Below, piece after piece: positions 9,958 through 18,643 of a stretch of DNA of 64,000 bases. Under the pieces are notes generated by a model. That model worked only from the letters and a program-made list of their open reading frames with translations. It had not been told where the DNA came from and ran no database searches. Position 1 is the stretch's first letter; each line of letters starts with the position of its first letter. The position numbers and the translations under genes were made by a program. This stretch comes from Tardiphaga robiniae (GTDB lineage: Bacteria > Pseudomonadota > Alphaproteobacteria > Rhizobiales > Xanthobacteraceae). The DNA is taken from positions 62,001-126,000 of the forward strand of contig NZ_JABMCJ010000083.1 of NCBI RefSeq assembly GCF_013359755.1, given 5' to 3'.

Positions 9958-10464
9958 ATCGATACCTCCGCGGAGTGAAGTCATCGACTCAAGTCCGGTT
10001 GTCTTGCTCCGTTCCACAACTTTTACTATGCGGTACTCCGTTGCAGCGCTCCTGATGATCGCCCGGCAGCTTTCAGAGAGTTCCTTCGCCTCAGCTTGGA
10101 GCGGGCCGGTCATGGTGATGGTGCGGCCCTCAAGCACCTTTCTGGACATGTTCCGGACGACATACTGCACCCAGTCGTCATCACAGCGCTGGGCATTCAT
10201 ATCGAGCTGGTGTTCAGCGCAGCGCCTGGCTTGCTACTTTCCAGCAACACGGAACCAAGCCGCCTCGATCATCGCGTGCTCGTGAGAATGAGCAGCAATC
10301 CCGCCGTGCCCAAAGATGATCGCGGAAATCAATGAAGCTCAGCGGCAGCGCCACCGCGACATAATGGCACACCGTTGTCCCATCTGTCGGCGACGTCCTT
10401 CAAACGCAGGATGTCGAAATTTCCGTGCCCGGCGATAACAAGCTTTAGGCTCGGCAGGTGACCT
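9958..10464. other. unassigned region upstream of the amide-forming cluster
   Basis: About 500 bases. The first 240 are an open upstream extension of the zinc-ribbon frame on the minus strand. Roughly 10335-10450 on the minus strand reads openly as a protein-like stretch (LKLVIAGHGNFDILRLKDVA) with no start or ribosome-binding site, and may be the remnant of a decayed gene. The promoter for the thioesterase-led operon should lie near the right end; I could not identify it. Confidence 0.4.
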
Positions 10465-11604
10465 ATGGCTCGGACTTATCTCCAACCAGAAGTGGTGGAA
10501 CGACCGGCCGACCCGTTCGTCAACCAGAGGCTGCGGCCCTCATGGGCGCAGGGACGCGAGCCGACGATCTATCAAATCGTGCGGGATGCCCAGTCCACGA
10601 GTTTCAACACTCCCAACATGCCTGGAACCTCGGAGGAAGCCGACGATTTATCAAGGCTGCAGCGGTGCATTCAGGAGATAGAGAGCGCCACCGGGCTGGA
10701 GCTCTCGGTCGCACACTTCGCGCTCGATATGACAGCCGCGGAGATGGTCAAGGCGATTGTGTCCGGGAAGGCAACCGCCAAAGCCGTGGGCGTGCAAGCC
10801 GATCTGCGTCCCATCCTGTTCCTGTTGCCGGGGTCCCTTGGTTACGGTCCGAGCATGGCCGCTTTTGCAGCGGGGCTCGGCAAGATCGCCCGGGTCGTCC
10901 CGATCAAATACCCCGACCTGGGGAGCATCCTCGCCGGAAACAACACGGTCGCCTCTATGGCAGATGCCGCGGTGGAGCAAATCCGCCGGAGCCAACCCGT
11001 CGGACATGTTCGCCTTCTCGGCCATTCCCTTGGTGGTGTGGTGGCATTCGAAGTTGCGGCGCGGCTGCTGGAAGCACGGCGGTCCATCAAGTTCCTGGGG
11101 ATTCTCGATACAGCGATTATCAACGAGGGCCGCGATTACCGGGAGACGCTCGCCCGAACGTTGCGGCGGCTCCGCGCCAATCGTGTGAACATTTCGCGGA
11201 TAGCCTGCCGGGCGCTCGCAAAGGTTACGGCAGCAATCGGTGGCGAGGCCCCCCTTACCTGGATGCTTCATCGCTATGCGCGAGGGAAGTTCAACGCCAC
11301 CTGCTTCCGAATTAGGCTTGAGCTGCAAGAGGTGTTGCGGTCGCGAGCTTTCTACCAATGGCTGGCGTCGCCCAGGCCGTCTTTGCCGATCGGAGCTACA
11401 CTGTTTCGCTGCAACCGAGATGGAGCGCCGCAATCGCTCGGCTGGGATTGCTCACTCGCAAGCCTGGACGTGATCCCCGTCGCAGGCACGCATATCGAGC
11501 TCGTCGTCGAGCCCTACCTCGCCACCAACCTCCCCTTGGTCGAGAGTGCGGTCGTGCAAACCTACACGCCGGCCGAGTTTTGCAAGCGGAAAGCGCTGTC
11601 ATGA
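10465..11604 (+). CDS. NRPS/PKS-type thioesterase with a degenerate carrier-like N-terminus
   Basis: A 379-residue alpha/beta-hydrolase of the NRPS/PKS thioesterase family, which releases or transfers acyl groups from a carrier protein. The nucleophile elbow is GHSLGG (186-191, Ser188), a likely catalytic Asp is Asp215 in GILDTA, and the His is His343 in GTHIEL. Residues about 58-101 (IQEIESATGLELSV, then LDMTAAEMVKAIVSG) resemble the second half of a carrier domain, but the position expected for the phosphopantetheine Ser holds Leu62. Residues 1-57 are unrecognised. The next gene overlaps the stop by 4 nt (ATGA). It is probably the off-loading enzyme of the pathway encoded downstream, where a separate carrier protein is supplied. 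Confidence 0.85.
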   Translation: MARTYLQPEVVERPADPFVNQRLRPSWAQGREPTIYQIVRDAQSTSFNTPNMPGTSEEADDLSRLQRCIQEIESATGLELSVAHFALDMTAAEMVKAIVSGKATAKAVGVQADLRPILFLLPGSLGYGPSMAAFAAGLGKIARVVPIKYPDLGSILAGNNTVASMADAAVEQIRRSQPVGHVRLLGHSLGGVVAFEVAARLLEARRSIKFLGILDTAIINEGRDYRETLARTLRRLRANRVNISRIACRALAKVTAAIGGEAPLTWMLHRYARGKFNATCFRIRLELQEVLRSRAFYQWLASPRPSLPIGATLFRCNRDGAPQSLGWDCSLASLDVIPVAGTHIELVVEPYLATNLPLVESAVVQTYTPAEFCKRKALS

Positions 11605-12608
11605 CCCTTGCTGCGCACATTCCGGCTGCGCGGGAGTTTGGCAACAACGTATTGGCGCTCGATCCCGCTGCCGAAGTCGAGAGGATTGTCCAGGCGCTAC
11701 GCCAACAGGTCTTGGGCGTGTTAGGGCGCCGCGGCGCCGTCGTTGGTCTTTCCGGCGGCATCGACAGCTCCGTCGTCGCGGCGTTGTGCGTGCGTGCATT
11801 CGGCAACGACAAGGTCTTGGGCATCTTCATGCCCGAGCACCATTCTTCGGACGATTCGCTGAGGCTCGGCCGCAGTTGGGCGGCGCAGCTTGGCATCGAT
11901 ACCGTGTTGGAAGACATATCGCCCGCCCTCGAGGGACTCGGCGCCTATCGCCGGCAGGTCGAGGCAATCCGAACCGTCGTTCCCGAATATGACGACGGCT
12001 GGAAATGCAAGCTGGTGCTACCGTCGGTTTTCGCGAGCAACGGATTGAATATCACCCGTCTCACGGTTCAGAGCCGCGACGGCAGCACCCGCACCGTTCG
12101 TCTTTCGTCAAACGCCTATCTCCAGATCGTCGCCGCGACCAATTTCAAGCAGCGCGTCCGCAAGATGACGGAGTACTACCACGCCGACCGCCTCCGATAC
12201 GCGGTCGCCGGCACACCGAACCGTCTCGAGCACGACCTGGGCTTTTTCGTCAAGCAGGGCGACGGAATTGCGGACGTGATGCCGATCGCCCATCTCTACA
12301 AGACGCAGGTCTATCAGCTCGCGAAATATCTCGAGGTCGAGGAGGAGATCCAGCGCAGGCCACCGACCACGGATACGTTCTCGATGCCGCAGAGCCAGGA
12401 GGAGTTCTATTTTGCGCTGCCTTATCACCAGATGGATCTGTGCCTTTACGCGGTGAATCACGGGATTCCGTCAGACGAAGTTGCAGAGGCTATCGGACTG
12501 ACAGCAGCCCAGGTCGATTTGGTATTCAGGGATATTGACGCCAAGCGTCGTGTCACGCGCTACCTCCACGCACGACCCCTGCTCATCACTCAAGTATTCG
12601 AGGACTGA
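11601..12608 (+). CDS. NadE-like ATP pyrophosphatase (ammonia-dependent NAD synthase family)
   Basis: A 335-residue N-type ATP pyrophosphatase related to NAD synthase, which adenylates a carboxylate and replaces AMP with ammonia. The P-loop is SGGIDSS (51-57); GTPNRLEHDLGFF (204-216) and GDGIADVMPIAHLYKTQV (220-237) match the second half of NadE, although the usual GNKSE signature is altered to TPNRLE. There is no CN-hydrolase glutaminase domain. About 45 residues near 125-170 look like an insertion relative to NadE. The window carries a full NAD synthetase at 60243-61994, so this copy most likely amidates another acid. The start at 11601 is set by the ATGA overlap with the thioesterase; the frame is open further upstream but lies inside that gene. 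Confidence 0.85.
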   Translation: MTLAAHIPAAREFGNNVLALDPAAEVERIVQALRQQVLGVLGRRGAVVGLSGGIDSSVVAALCVRAFGNDKVLGIFMPEHHSSDDSLRLGRSWAAQLGIDTVLEDISPALEGLGAYRRQVEAIRTVVPEYDDGWKCKLVLPSVFASNGLNITRLTVQSRDGSTRTVRLSSNAYLQIVAATNFKQRVRKMTEYYHADRLRYAVAGTPNRLEHDLGFFVKQGDGIADVMPIAHLYKTQVYQLAKYLEVEEEIQRRPPTTDTFSMPQSQEEFYFALPYHQMDLCLYAVNHGIPSDEVAEAIGLTAAQVDLVFRDIDAKRRVTRYLHARPLLITQVFED

Positions 12609-12613
12609 CCTGC

Positions 12614-14644
12614 ATGTGCGGTGTCGCGGGCATAGTGTCAGTAACCGCCGCCGCAGGGCCCCCCTCCCGCGAAGCCTTGATGCGCATGCTCGGCGCGCTC
12701 GCCCATCGCGGCCCGGACGAGCGCGGCCTATACCGGGACGAACGCGCGGGATTGGCACATGCCCGCTTGTCCATCATCGACATTTCGAGCGGTCAGCAGC
12801 CTCTCGCGGACGCGAGCGGCACGACGTGGATCGTGTTCAACGGCGAAATCTTCAACTACGTTGAGTTGCGTGAGAAGCTGATCAGGCTTGGCTACAGGTT
12901 CCGGACCCGCAGCGACACGGAGGTCATCGTCAACGCCTATCGGGCCTGGGGCGAGGACGCCTTCGAGCGGATGACCGGACAGTGGGCGCTCGCGATCTGG
13001 GACTCGGTAGCCCGTCGTCTGGTGTTGGCGCGCGATCGCACCGGCATTTGCCCTTTGCATTTCTGCGAGCGCGAAGGTCGACTGTATTTCGCCAGCGAAG
13101 TGAAGGCCATCTTCGCGGCGGATGCAGCGATTCCCCGCACCTTCGATCCAGTCGGCATCGATCAGACATTCACTCTCTGGACCGTTGTGGCGCCGCAGAG
13201 CGTGTTTCAAGGGATCAAGGAGCTCGTCCCGGGACATTTCCGCATTTATGAAAACGGCGACGTTCGCGAGAAAGCGTTCTGGAAGCCGCGATATCCCCAA
13301 CTGTCCAGCTCGCGCGACGGCCGGTTTGCCGGTTCACTCGACGATGCCGTGAAGCAGGTGCGCAGCGCTTTGGAATCCGCGACGTCGCTTCGAATGGTGC
13401 GCTCCGACGTAAACGTCGGCAGCTATTTGTCCGGCGGGCTCGACAGTTCGCTTATTGCGGCGATGGGATGCCACTTTGCCGGCGAACGCTTCCAAACTTT
13501 CTCACTGCGTTTTGCTGACGCTGAATATGATGAGACCGACTTCCAGCGACTGGTTGCCCGTGTCACCGGGAGTGAGCACCATGAAGTGGTGGTCTCGCGC
13601 AGTGACATCGCCGAGATTTTTCCGCAGGTCATCTACCACACCGAGCGTCCGATCTTGAGAACCGCGCCAGCGCCGTTGTTCCTGCTGTCGCGTCTGGTGC
13701 GCGCCTGCGGCGTCAAGGTTGTGCTGTCCGGCGAAGGCGCCGACGAAATGTTTGCCGGCTACGATCTCTTTCGCGAAGGCAAGGTCCGCCGTTTCTGGGG
13801 CCGGCAACCCGCTTCGACACGCCGCGCGCGGCTGCTTGAGCGTCTCTACCCTTATCTCACACGCTCGCCGGTACGGCAGCAGGCAATGGCCCGGCAGTTT
13901 TTTGGGCGCAATCTGTCGGAGCACGCCGCGCCGGGCTTCGCGCATGACACCCGCTGGCGAACGACCAGCGGCATCAAACGACTGTTCTCCAGCGACATGA
14001 GCGCGGAGTCGGCGAGACACGATGCGGTTTCCGAGTTGATCGCCGGTCTACCTCCGGAATTCACGCAATGGAGCTCCCTTGCGCAGGATGAATATCTTGA
14101 AATCCAAACACTGCTGTCGGGATATCTCCTGTCCTCTCAGGGCGATCGAATGCTCATGGCTCATTCGGTTGAAGGTCGCTTTCCTTTCCTTGACGAGGAC
14201 GTGGTCGCGCTGGCGAATTCGCTGCCGCCCGCCTACAAGCTCCGCGTCCTTGACGAGAAGCACGTTCTGAAGCGCGTCGCAGAGCCGATCGTGCCGTCGG
14301 AGATCATCGCCCGCAAGAAGCAGCCATTCCGCGCGCCCGACGCTCTATGTTTCGTTGGCCGCGATACGCCCGCCTATATCGACGACGCGCTTTCGGAGGC
14401 GGCTATTCGCGAAGCAAACGTCTTCGATCCTGACGCGGTCGCGCGCCTGCGGAGCAAGTGCCGGACACAGGCCGCAACCGGCAACGGCGATCTCTCCAAC
14501 TCCGACAACATGGCGATGGTCGGCGTGCTATCGACCCAGCTCCTGCACCAACAATTCATCGCAAGCCGTCCTGGTGGGCGCCACGCTCTGGAGCTGACCG
14601 TCGATATCGATCGCGAGCACCGGGTTGAGGGGGCCCTGTCCTGA
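12614..14644 (+). CDS. asparagine synthetase-like amidotransferase (AsnB family)
   Basis: A 676-residue glutamine-hydrolysing amidotransferase. Met1 is followed by Cys2 (MCGVAGIVS), so the N-terminal glutaminase nucleophile is intact, and glutaminase motifs ARLSIID (about 50-56) and NGEIFNY (76-82) are present. The synthetase half holds the P-loop SGGLDSS (273-279) and the later EGADEMFAGYD. It is longer than E. coli AsnB (about 550 residues). It starts 5 nt after the NadE-like gene and its stop overlaps the ligase start. In this setting the acceptor is probably a pathway acid rather than aspartate; it could also supply ammonia to the NadE-like partner. A plain asparagine synthetase role cannot be excluded. 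Confidence 0.9.
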   Translation: MCGVAGIVSVTAAAGPPSREALMRMLGALAHRGPDERGLYRDERAGLAHARLSIIDISSGQQPLADASGTTWIVFNGEIFNYVELREKLIRLGYRFRTRSDTEVIVNAYRAWGEDAFERMTGQWALAIWDSVARRLVLARDRTGICPLHFCEREGRLYFASEVKAIFAADAAIPRTFDPVGIDQTFTLWTVVAPQSVFQGIKELVPGHFRIYENGDVREKAFWKPRYPQLSSSRDGRFAGSLDDAVKQVRSALESATSLRMVRSDVNVGSYLSGGLDSSLIAAMGCHFAGERFQTFSLRFADAEYDETDFQRLVARVTGSEHHEVVVSRSDIAEIFPQVIYHTERPILRTAPAPLFLLSRLVRACGVKVVLSGEGADEMFAGYDLFREGKVRRFWGRQPASTRRARLLERLYPYLTRSPVRQQAMARQFFGRNLSEHAAPGFAHDTRWRTTSGIKRLFSSDMSAESARHDAVSELIAGLPPEFTQWSSLAQDEYLEIQTLLSGYLLSSQGDRMLMAHSVEGRFPFLDEDVVALANSLPPAYKLRVLDEKHVLKRVAEPIVPSEIIARKKQPFRAPDALCFVGRDTPAYIDDALSEAAIREANVFDPDAVARLRSKCRTQAATGNGDLSNSDNMAMVGVLSTQLLHQQFIASRPGGRHALELTVDIDREHRVEGALS

Positions 14645-16212
14645 TGCATGGTCCTGTACCGCTCCTGCACGATTACCTCATCCACTCCGCCCGTCATCTC
14701 GGTGAAAAGGTGGCGCTGGTGTGTGGCAAGCATCGCGTCAGCTATGGTGAGATCGAGGCACGCTCCAACGCAATCGCGAATTATCTGGTCGCAAGCGGCG
14801 TCGAACGTGGCGATCGGGTGATTATCTTCGCCGACAACACTGTCGAGACCGTCGTCAGTTTCTGGGCCGTGCTGAAGGCGAATGCCGTGGTGTGCATCGT
14901 CAATCCGCTCACCAAGCGCGACAAGCTTGGCTACCTGCTCAATGATTGCCAGCCGTCGGCGCTTATCACAGACAAACATCTCCTCACGATATTCGAGGAG
15001 CCTGCGCAGGCATGCCCGTCATTGCGACGGGTAATCGTTTCCGGGCCCATCGACGATGCCGAGCTGACGGGGCTGCCCCATGCGGTACGCTGGGACGAGG
15101 CAGGCGCCGCCAGCCACGACCTAGCTCCGGCGCGCCGCTGCATCGATATCGATCTCGCGGCCATCGTGTACACCTCCGGATCGACGGGCGATCCCAAGGG
15201 CGTGATGCTGACGCACCGGAACATGCTGTCCGCGTGCACGTCGATCGCATCATATCTCGCGCTACGCGAAGACGAGGTCATTTTGAATGTCCTGCCACTC
15301 GCCTTCGATTACGGCCTGTATCAGATGATCATGGCGTTTCGCACGGGCGCGCGACTGGTCCTCGAACGGTCGTTCGCTTTTCCGGCACAGATTCTCGGGC
15401 TTATCGCCGACGAACGGGTGACCGGCCTGCCCGGCGTGCCGACGATCTTCTCAACGCTATCGGGGCTCAAGTCGATCAAGGAGCACGATCTCTCGAGTAT
15501 CCGCTATGTCACGAACACCGGAGCTGCACTGCCGATGAAGCACATTCGTCTGCTGCAGGATCTATTCCCGGATGCCCGCATTTATTCCATGTACGGCCTC
15601 ACTGAATGCAAGCGCTGCACCTTTCTGCCCCCGGAGGATATCGATCGAAAGCCGCTCAGCGTCGGGATCGCCATCCCGAATACCGAGATGTGGATTGTCG
15701 ACGAGCGCGACAGACGCGTGGGCCCCGACGTGGTCGGTCAGCTTGTCATTCGCGGCGCGACGGTGATGCGAGGCTATTGGGGCAAGCCAGAGGCCACGGC
15801 CAGGAAACTCAAGGCCGGTCCGCTGCCAGGCGAGCAGGTACTGTACACCGGTGACTACTGCCAGATGGACGCGGAAGGCTACCTCTACTTCGTTGGCCGC
15901 AGCGACGAGATCATAAAGTCCCGAGGCGAGAAGATCGCTCCCAAGGAAGTGGAGAACGTGCTGATGGATATTCCGGGCGTGAGGGAAGCCGCGGTGATTG
16001 GCGTTCCCGACGAGCTCCTCGGGCAGGCGGTTAAAGCGTTTGTCGTTATCGAACAGGGAACAACACTGAGCGAGAAGCAGATTCAGAAAGAGTGCCAGCG
16101 ACGCCTCGAAAGCTTCATGGTGCCGAAGTGTATTGTGATCGTGCCCAGCCTGCCGCGAACGAATACAGCAAAACTCAACAAGAGAGCACTGCAGGCGTCG
16201 ATTTCCGAATGA
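14644..16212 (+). CDS. stand-alone AMP-forming acyl/aminoacyl ligase
   Basis: A 522-residue adenylate-forming enzyme of the acyl-CoA synthetase/NRPS A-domain superfamily. Core motifs are YTSGSTGDPKG (176-186), YGLTE (317-321), YTGD (401-404), GRSDEIIKSRGEKIAPKEVE (418-437) and the C-terminal NTAKLNKR with the likely catalytic Lys510. The ATG overlaps the previous stop by one base (TGATG), indicating translational coupling, and a carrier protein follows, so its likely reaction is to activate an acid and load it on that carrier. The substrate cannot be predicted from visible residues. Its N-terminal region also recalls ligases found with exosortase systems, but no exosortase is present. Confidence 0.9.
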   Translation: MHGPVPLLHDYLIHSARHLGEKVALVCGKHRVSYGEIEARSNAIANYLVASGVERGDRVIIFADNTVETVVSFWAVLKANAVVCIVNPLTKRDKLGYLLNDCQPSALITDKHLLTIFEEPAQACPSLRRVIVSGPIDDAELTGLPHAVRWDEAGAASHDLAPARRCIDIDLAAIVYTSGSTGDPKGVMLTHRNMLSACTSIASYLALREDEVILNVLPLAFDYGLYQMIMAFRTGARLVLERSFAFPAQILGLIADERVTGLPGVPTIFSTLSGLKSIKEHDLSSIRYVTNTGAALPMKHIRLLQDLFPDARIYSMYGLTECKRCTFLPPEDIDRKPLSVGIAIPNTEMWIVDERDRRVGPDVVGQLVIRGATVMRGYWGKPEATARKLKAGPLPGEQVLYTGDYCQMDAEGYLYFVGRSDEIIKSRGEKIAPKEVENVLMDIPGVREAAVIGVPDELLGQAVKAFVVIEQGTTLSEKQIQKECQRRLESFMVPKCIVIVPSLPRTNTAKLNKRALQASISE

Positions 16213-16250
16213 TCCGAGCGTGACTTTTCTTTACGCATTGGAGTTGAAAC

Positions 16251-16517
16251 ATGTTGCTAGTCAGGGAACCACTCGAGACCTATCGAAGGCAAGTTCGCGA
16301 TTTCTTGCTGTCGAACTTCTACATTGCTGAAGCCAACTCGCTTGAGGTCGACACATCGCTGCTCGATCAAGGCATCATCGACTCGACGGGAGTGCTCGAG
16401 GTCATCGGGTTCATCGAGGAGACCTTCGGCATCACGGTCGAAGATAGCGAGCTCTTGCCTGAGAACCTGGATTCCATCGAGGGAATTTCACGCTTCGTCA
16501 TGAGCAAGAAGAGCTGA
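16251..16517 (+). CDS. acyl/peptidyl carrier protein
   Basis: An 88-residue free carrier protein. The phosphopantetheine site is Ser45 in GIIDSTGVLE, followed by the helix VIGFIEETFGITVEDSEL that is typical of stand-alone carriers loaded by AMP ligases. A GGAG lies 7 nt before the ATG. The gap to the ligase gene is 38 nt, without an obvious terminator, so it is probably the last gene of the five-gene operon. It is distinct from the AcpXL at 31335-31616, with which it shares only the general fold. A convergent methyltransferase gene ends 48 nt downstream. Confidence 0.92.
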   Translation: MLLVREPLETYRRQVRDFLLSNFYIAEANSLEVDTSLLDQGIIDSTGVLEVIGFIEETFGITVEDSELLPENLDSIEGISRFVMSKKS

Positions 16518-16565
16518 TGCTTGTCTGCAGCGTCCAAACCGCGTCACGAACGCCACCGTAGCGGT

Positions 16566-17261
16566 TCAGGTTGTTGCGCCTTTGCGGTATCCCATAACGA
16601 CGCGGCCTTCGCCCGTTTCATTCGTCACCACGCTGATGCTCTCGTAGCTCTTGTTGCGCTCAAGAAGGGTTGTCACCTGCCGCTCCTGACCGGCGCCGAC
16701 CTCGAACAGGAGGATGCCGCCCGGCCGCAAATATCGGACTGCGTCCTTCGTAACCCGCATATGGATGCTAAGTCCGTAAGGACCGGCTGCGAATGCCTCA
16801 CGTGGTTCGAGTTCGAGCAAGGGGGCCCGGTCGCCTCTGAGCCGCGTTTCCGAAATATAGGGTGGGTTGCAGACGATCAGGTCGATGGTCCCATCCAGCG
16901 ACAGACCTGAAAAAGCGTCGAACAGATCGCCCTGAAACACCGACATGCGTTGCGTGAGTCCGTGATAGGCGACATTGCGACGTGCGACAGTGACACATCC
17001 ATCGGTTAGATCGCTCGCCCAGACGCTTGCGTCGGGGGTCTGGAGCGCGATGGCGCATGCCAGATTGCCTGCGCCACAGCACATGTCGATCACCCGCGGC
17101 TCCGCCACGTTTAACTGACGCAGAGCATCGACAGCGCTCGCGCAAAGCAATTCGGTTTCCGGCCGGGGGACGAGCGCACCGGGCGCGACCAGCAGCTCTA
17201 TTCCCATAAACAGAGTACGTCCCTCATCGTAAGCTTTGGCGACGTTGATCACTTCGCTCAT
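16566..17261 (-). CDS. PrmC/HemK-like SAM methyltransferase, catalytic domain only
   Basis: A 231-residue class I methyltransferase. It has PRPETE (32-37), the SAM-binding DMCCGAGNLACA (59-70) and the NPPY motif (132-135) that in PrmC/HemK binds the glutamine amide being methylated. The usual N-terminal helical domain of about 70-80 residues that binds release factors is missing, so it is unlikely to be the housekeeping PrmC. The frame is open upstream to 17564 but that part has no family similarity; I chose the ATG at 17261 (another ATG is at 17315). It converges on the carrier-protein gene and may methylate an amide nitrogen in the cluster's product. Confidence 0.78.
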   Translation of the reverse strand: MSEVINVAKAYDEGRTLFMGIELLVAPGALVPRPETELLCASAVDALRQLNVAEPRVIDMCCGAGNLACAIALQTPDASVWASDLTDGCVTVARRNVAYHGLTQRMSVFQGDLFDAFSGLSLDGTIDLIVCNPPYISETRLRGDRAPLLELEPREAFAAGPYGLSIHMRVTKDAVRYLRPGGILLFEVGAGQERQVTTLLERNKSYESISVVTNETGEGRVVMGYRKGATT

Positions 17262-17655
17262 TGCGGTCACCCTGCCTGGACGTTGCGCGACAACTGTTGC
17301 ATGCGGCGTGATCATGCACCGGACAGAACCATGCCCTGTCCATGTGGCAATGGCGGTAGTCACAATGAGGTAGATGGGCCGATAGCGGCAATGCAGTTGT
17401 TTTCGGCAGCGCTCCTTACGCATTTTGGCGATGCGGCAACCCACCGGCTGCATGGTCATCCGACGACGCAGACCTCGCTCTGACTTCGGCCACTTCGAGG
17501 CTGCGTGGTATTTGCCTGTCCCGCTTTTCAAGTTCTCATGAACGGGGCCGCGGCGATCCGGCACCCTGTCCGGCGAGCTAACGATTCGTGACGATGGCTT
17601 CGTTGGCCGTTTGCTGCTATGGCGTTCTTGGTATCAACGAGGCTGAGGCCTTACG
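17262..17655. other. intergenic region between divergent genes
   Basis: About 390 bases between the PrmC-like methyltransferase (minus) and the YdcF-like gene (plus). It must hold both promoters. I see no RNA gene, no repeat and no convincing ORF; the open extension of the methyltransferase frame through this region is compositionally unlike the domain and was not included. Confidence 0.45.
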
Positions 17656-18456
17656 TTGTTTTTTATATTGTCCAAGACTCTTGGCAACGCACTTGCGCCG
17701 GTCAATTTCCTGGTCGGCCTCGGTGTGCTCGGCGCGGTTCTTTCGGCAACACGGCTTTCTTCGCTTGGCCGCGGGCTTATGATCACAGCCGCCGTGCTGC
17801 TTGCGGTCGCCGCGTTTTCACCGGCTGGAAGATTGCTGCTCTATCCGCTTGAATCGCGCTTCCCGCCCTGGGATCCGGGACAGCGTGCGCCTGACGGCAT
17901 CATCGTGCTCGGCGGCTCGATCGACGCCGATGTTTCGCTTGCGCGTGACACGCCGGTCGTCCGTCGCTCGCCCGACCGCATCATCGCAGCCGCAGCGCTG
18001 GCGCGACAGTATCCGAACGCACGCGTGGTGTTCACCGGCGGCAGTCCGAGACTGGTATCGGATGCCAGGGAGGCCGATTACGCCGCCGCGCTCTTCGAAA
18101 GCCTTGGAGTCGACAAATCGCGATTGATCATGGAGCGGCAATCGCGCAACACGCATGAGAACGCCGAGTTCACCAAGGCGCTCGTGGCGCCGAAGCCGGG
18201 CGAGCGCTGGGTTCTGGTGACATCAGCGTTCCATATGCCGCGATCGATTGGCCTGTTTCGCAAAGCCGGATTTCCGGTCGAGGCTTATCCAGTCGACTGG
18301 TGGGTCGGCGGTCGGCGCGCCGCACTTTCCTTCACCACCCTCGCCCTTGACGGGCTGTCGCGGACCGACATTGCGGTGCGCGAATGGTTCGGGCTCATTG
18401 CCTATCGAGTCACGGGGCGGATCGATGACTTGCTGCCGGGGCCCGATGCACATTGA
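17656..18456 (+). CDS. YdcF/SanA family (DUF218) membrane protein
   Basis: A 266-residue protein with two N-terminal membrane segments (about 13-32 and 38-57) followed by a DUF218 domain. The domain is marked by DGIIVLGGSID, VVFTGGSPRLVSDAREADYA, ERQSRNTHENAEF and VTSAFHMPRSIGLFRKAGF. Family members are linked to envelope integrity but have no settled reaction. It starts at TTG with GAGG 7 nt upstream. It stands alone between the amide cluster and a tRNA gene. Confidence 0.85.
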   Translation: MFFILSKTLGNALAPVNFLVGLGVLGAVLSATRLSSLGRGLMITAAVLLAVAAFSPAGRLLLYPLESRFPPWDPGQRAPDGIIVLGGSIDADVSLARDTPVVRRSPDRIIAAAALARQYPNARVVFTGGSPRLVSDAREADYAAALFESLGVDKSRLIMERQSRNTHENAEFTKALVAPKPGERWVLVTSAFHMPRSIGLFRKAGFPVEAYPVDWWVGGRRAALSFTTLALDGLSRTDIAVREWFGLIAYRVTGRIDDLLPGPDAH

Positions 18457-18643
18457 TTCTCCGGGCCCGAGATAAGGCAAGCGCCGCGGGCCGTCGGAAG
18501 CCAAAAGCCATGTATGGCCACGCCGCCGCAGGTACCGACCGGACGCCATTCGAGCCTCGTGTGGGCCATTGTTGTGGACCACCGGATTTTCTCGAAACGG
18601 CTGCGGGTTAGAAGTCTTTGATCTGCGAAGGGAAATTCGAGTG

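Noticed and set aside
14644..16212. Possible exosortase/PEP-CTERM-associated ligase and amidotransferase set.
   Set aside because: The pairing of an AMP ligase, carrier, amidotransferase and hydrolase recalls that system, but I found no exosortase, PEP-CTERM protein or decarboxylase partner in the window.
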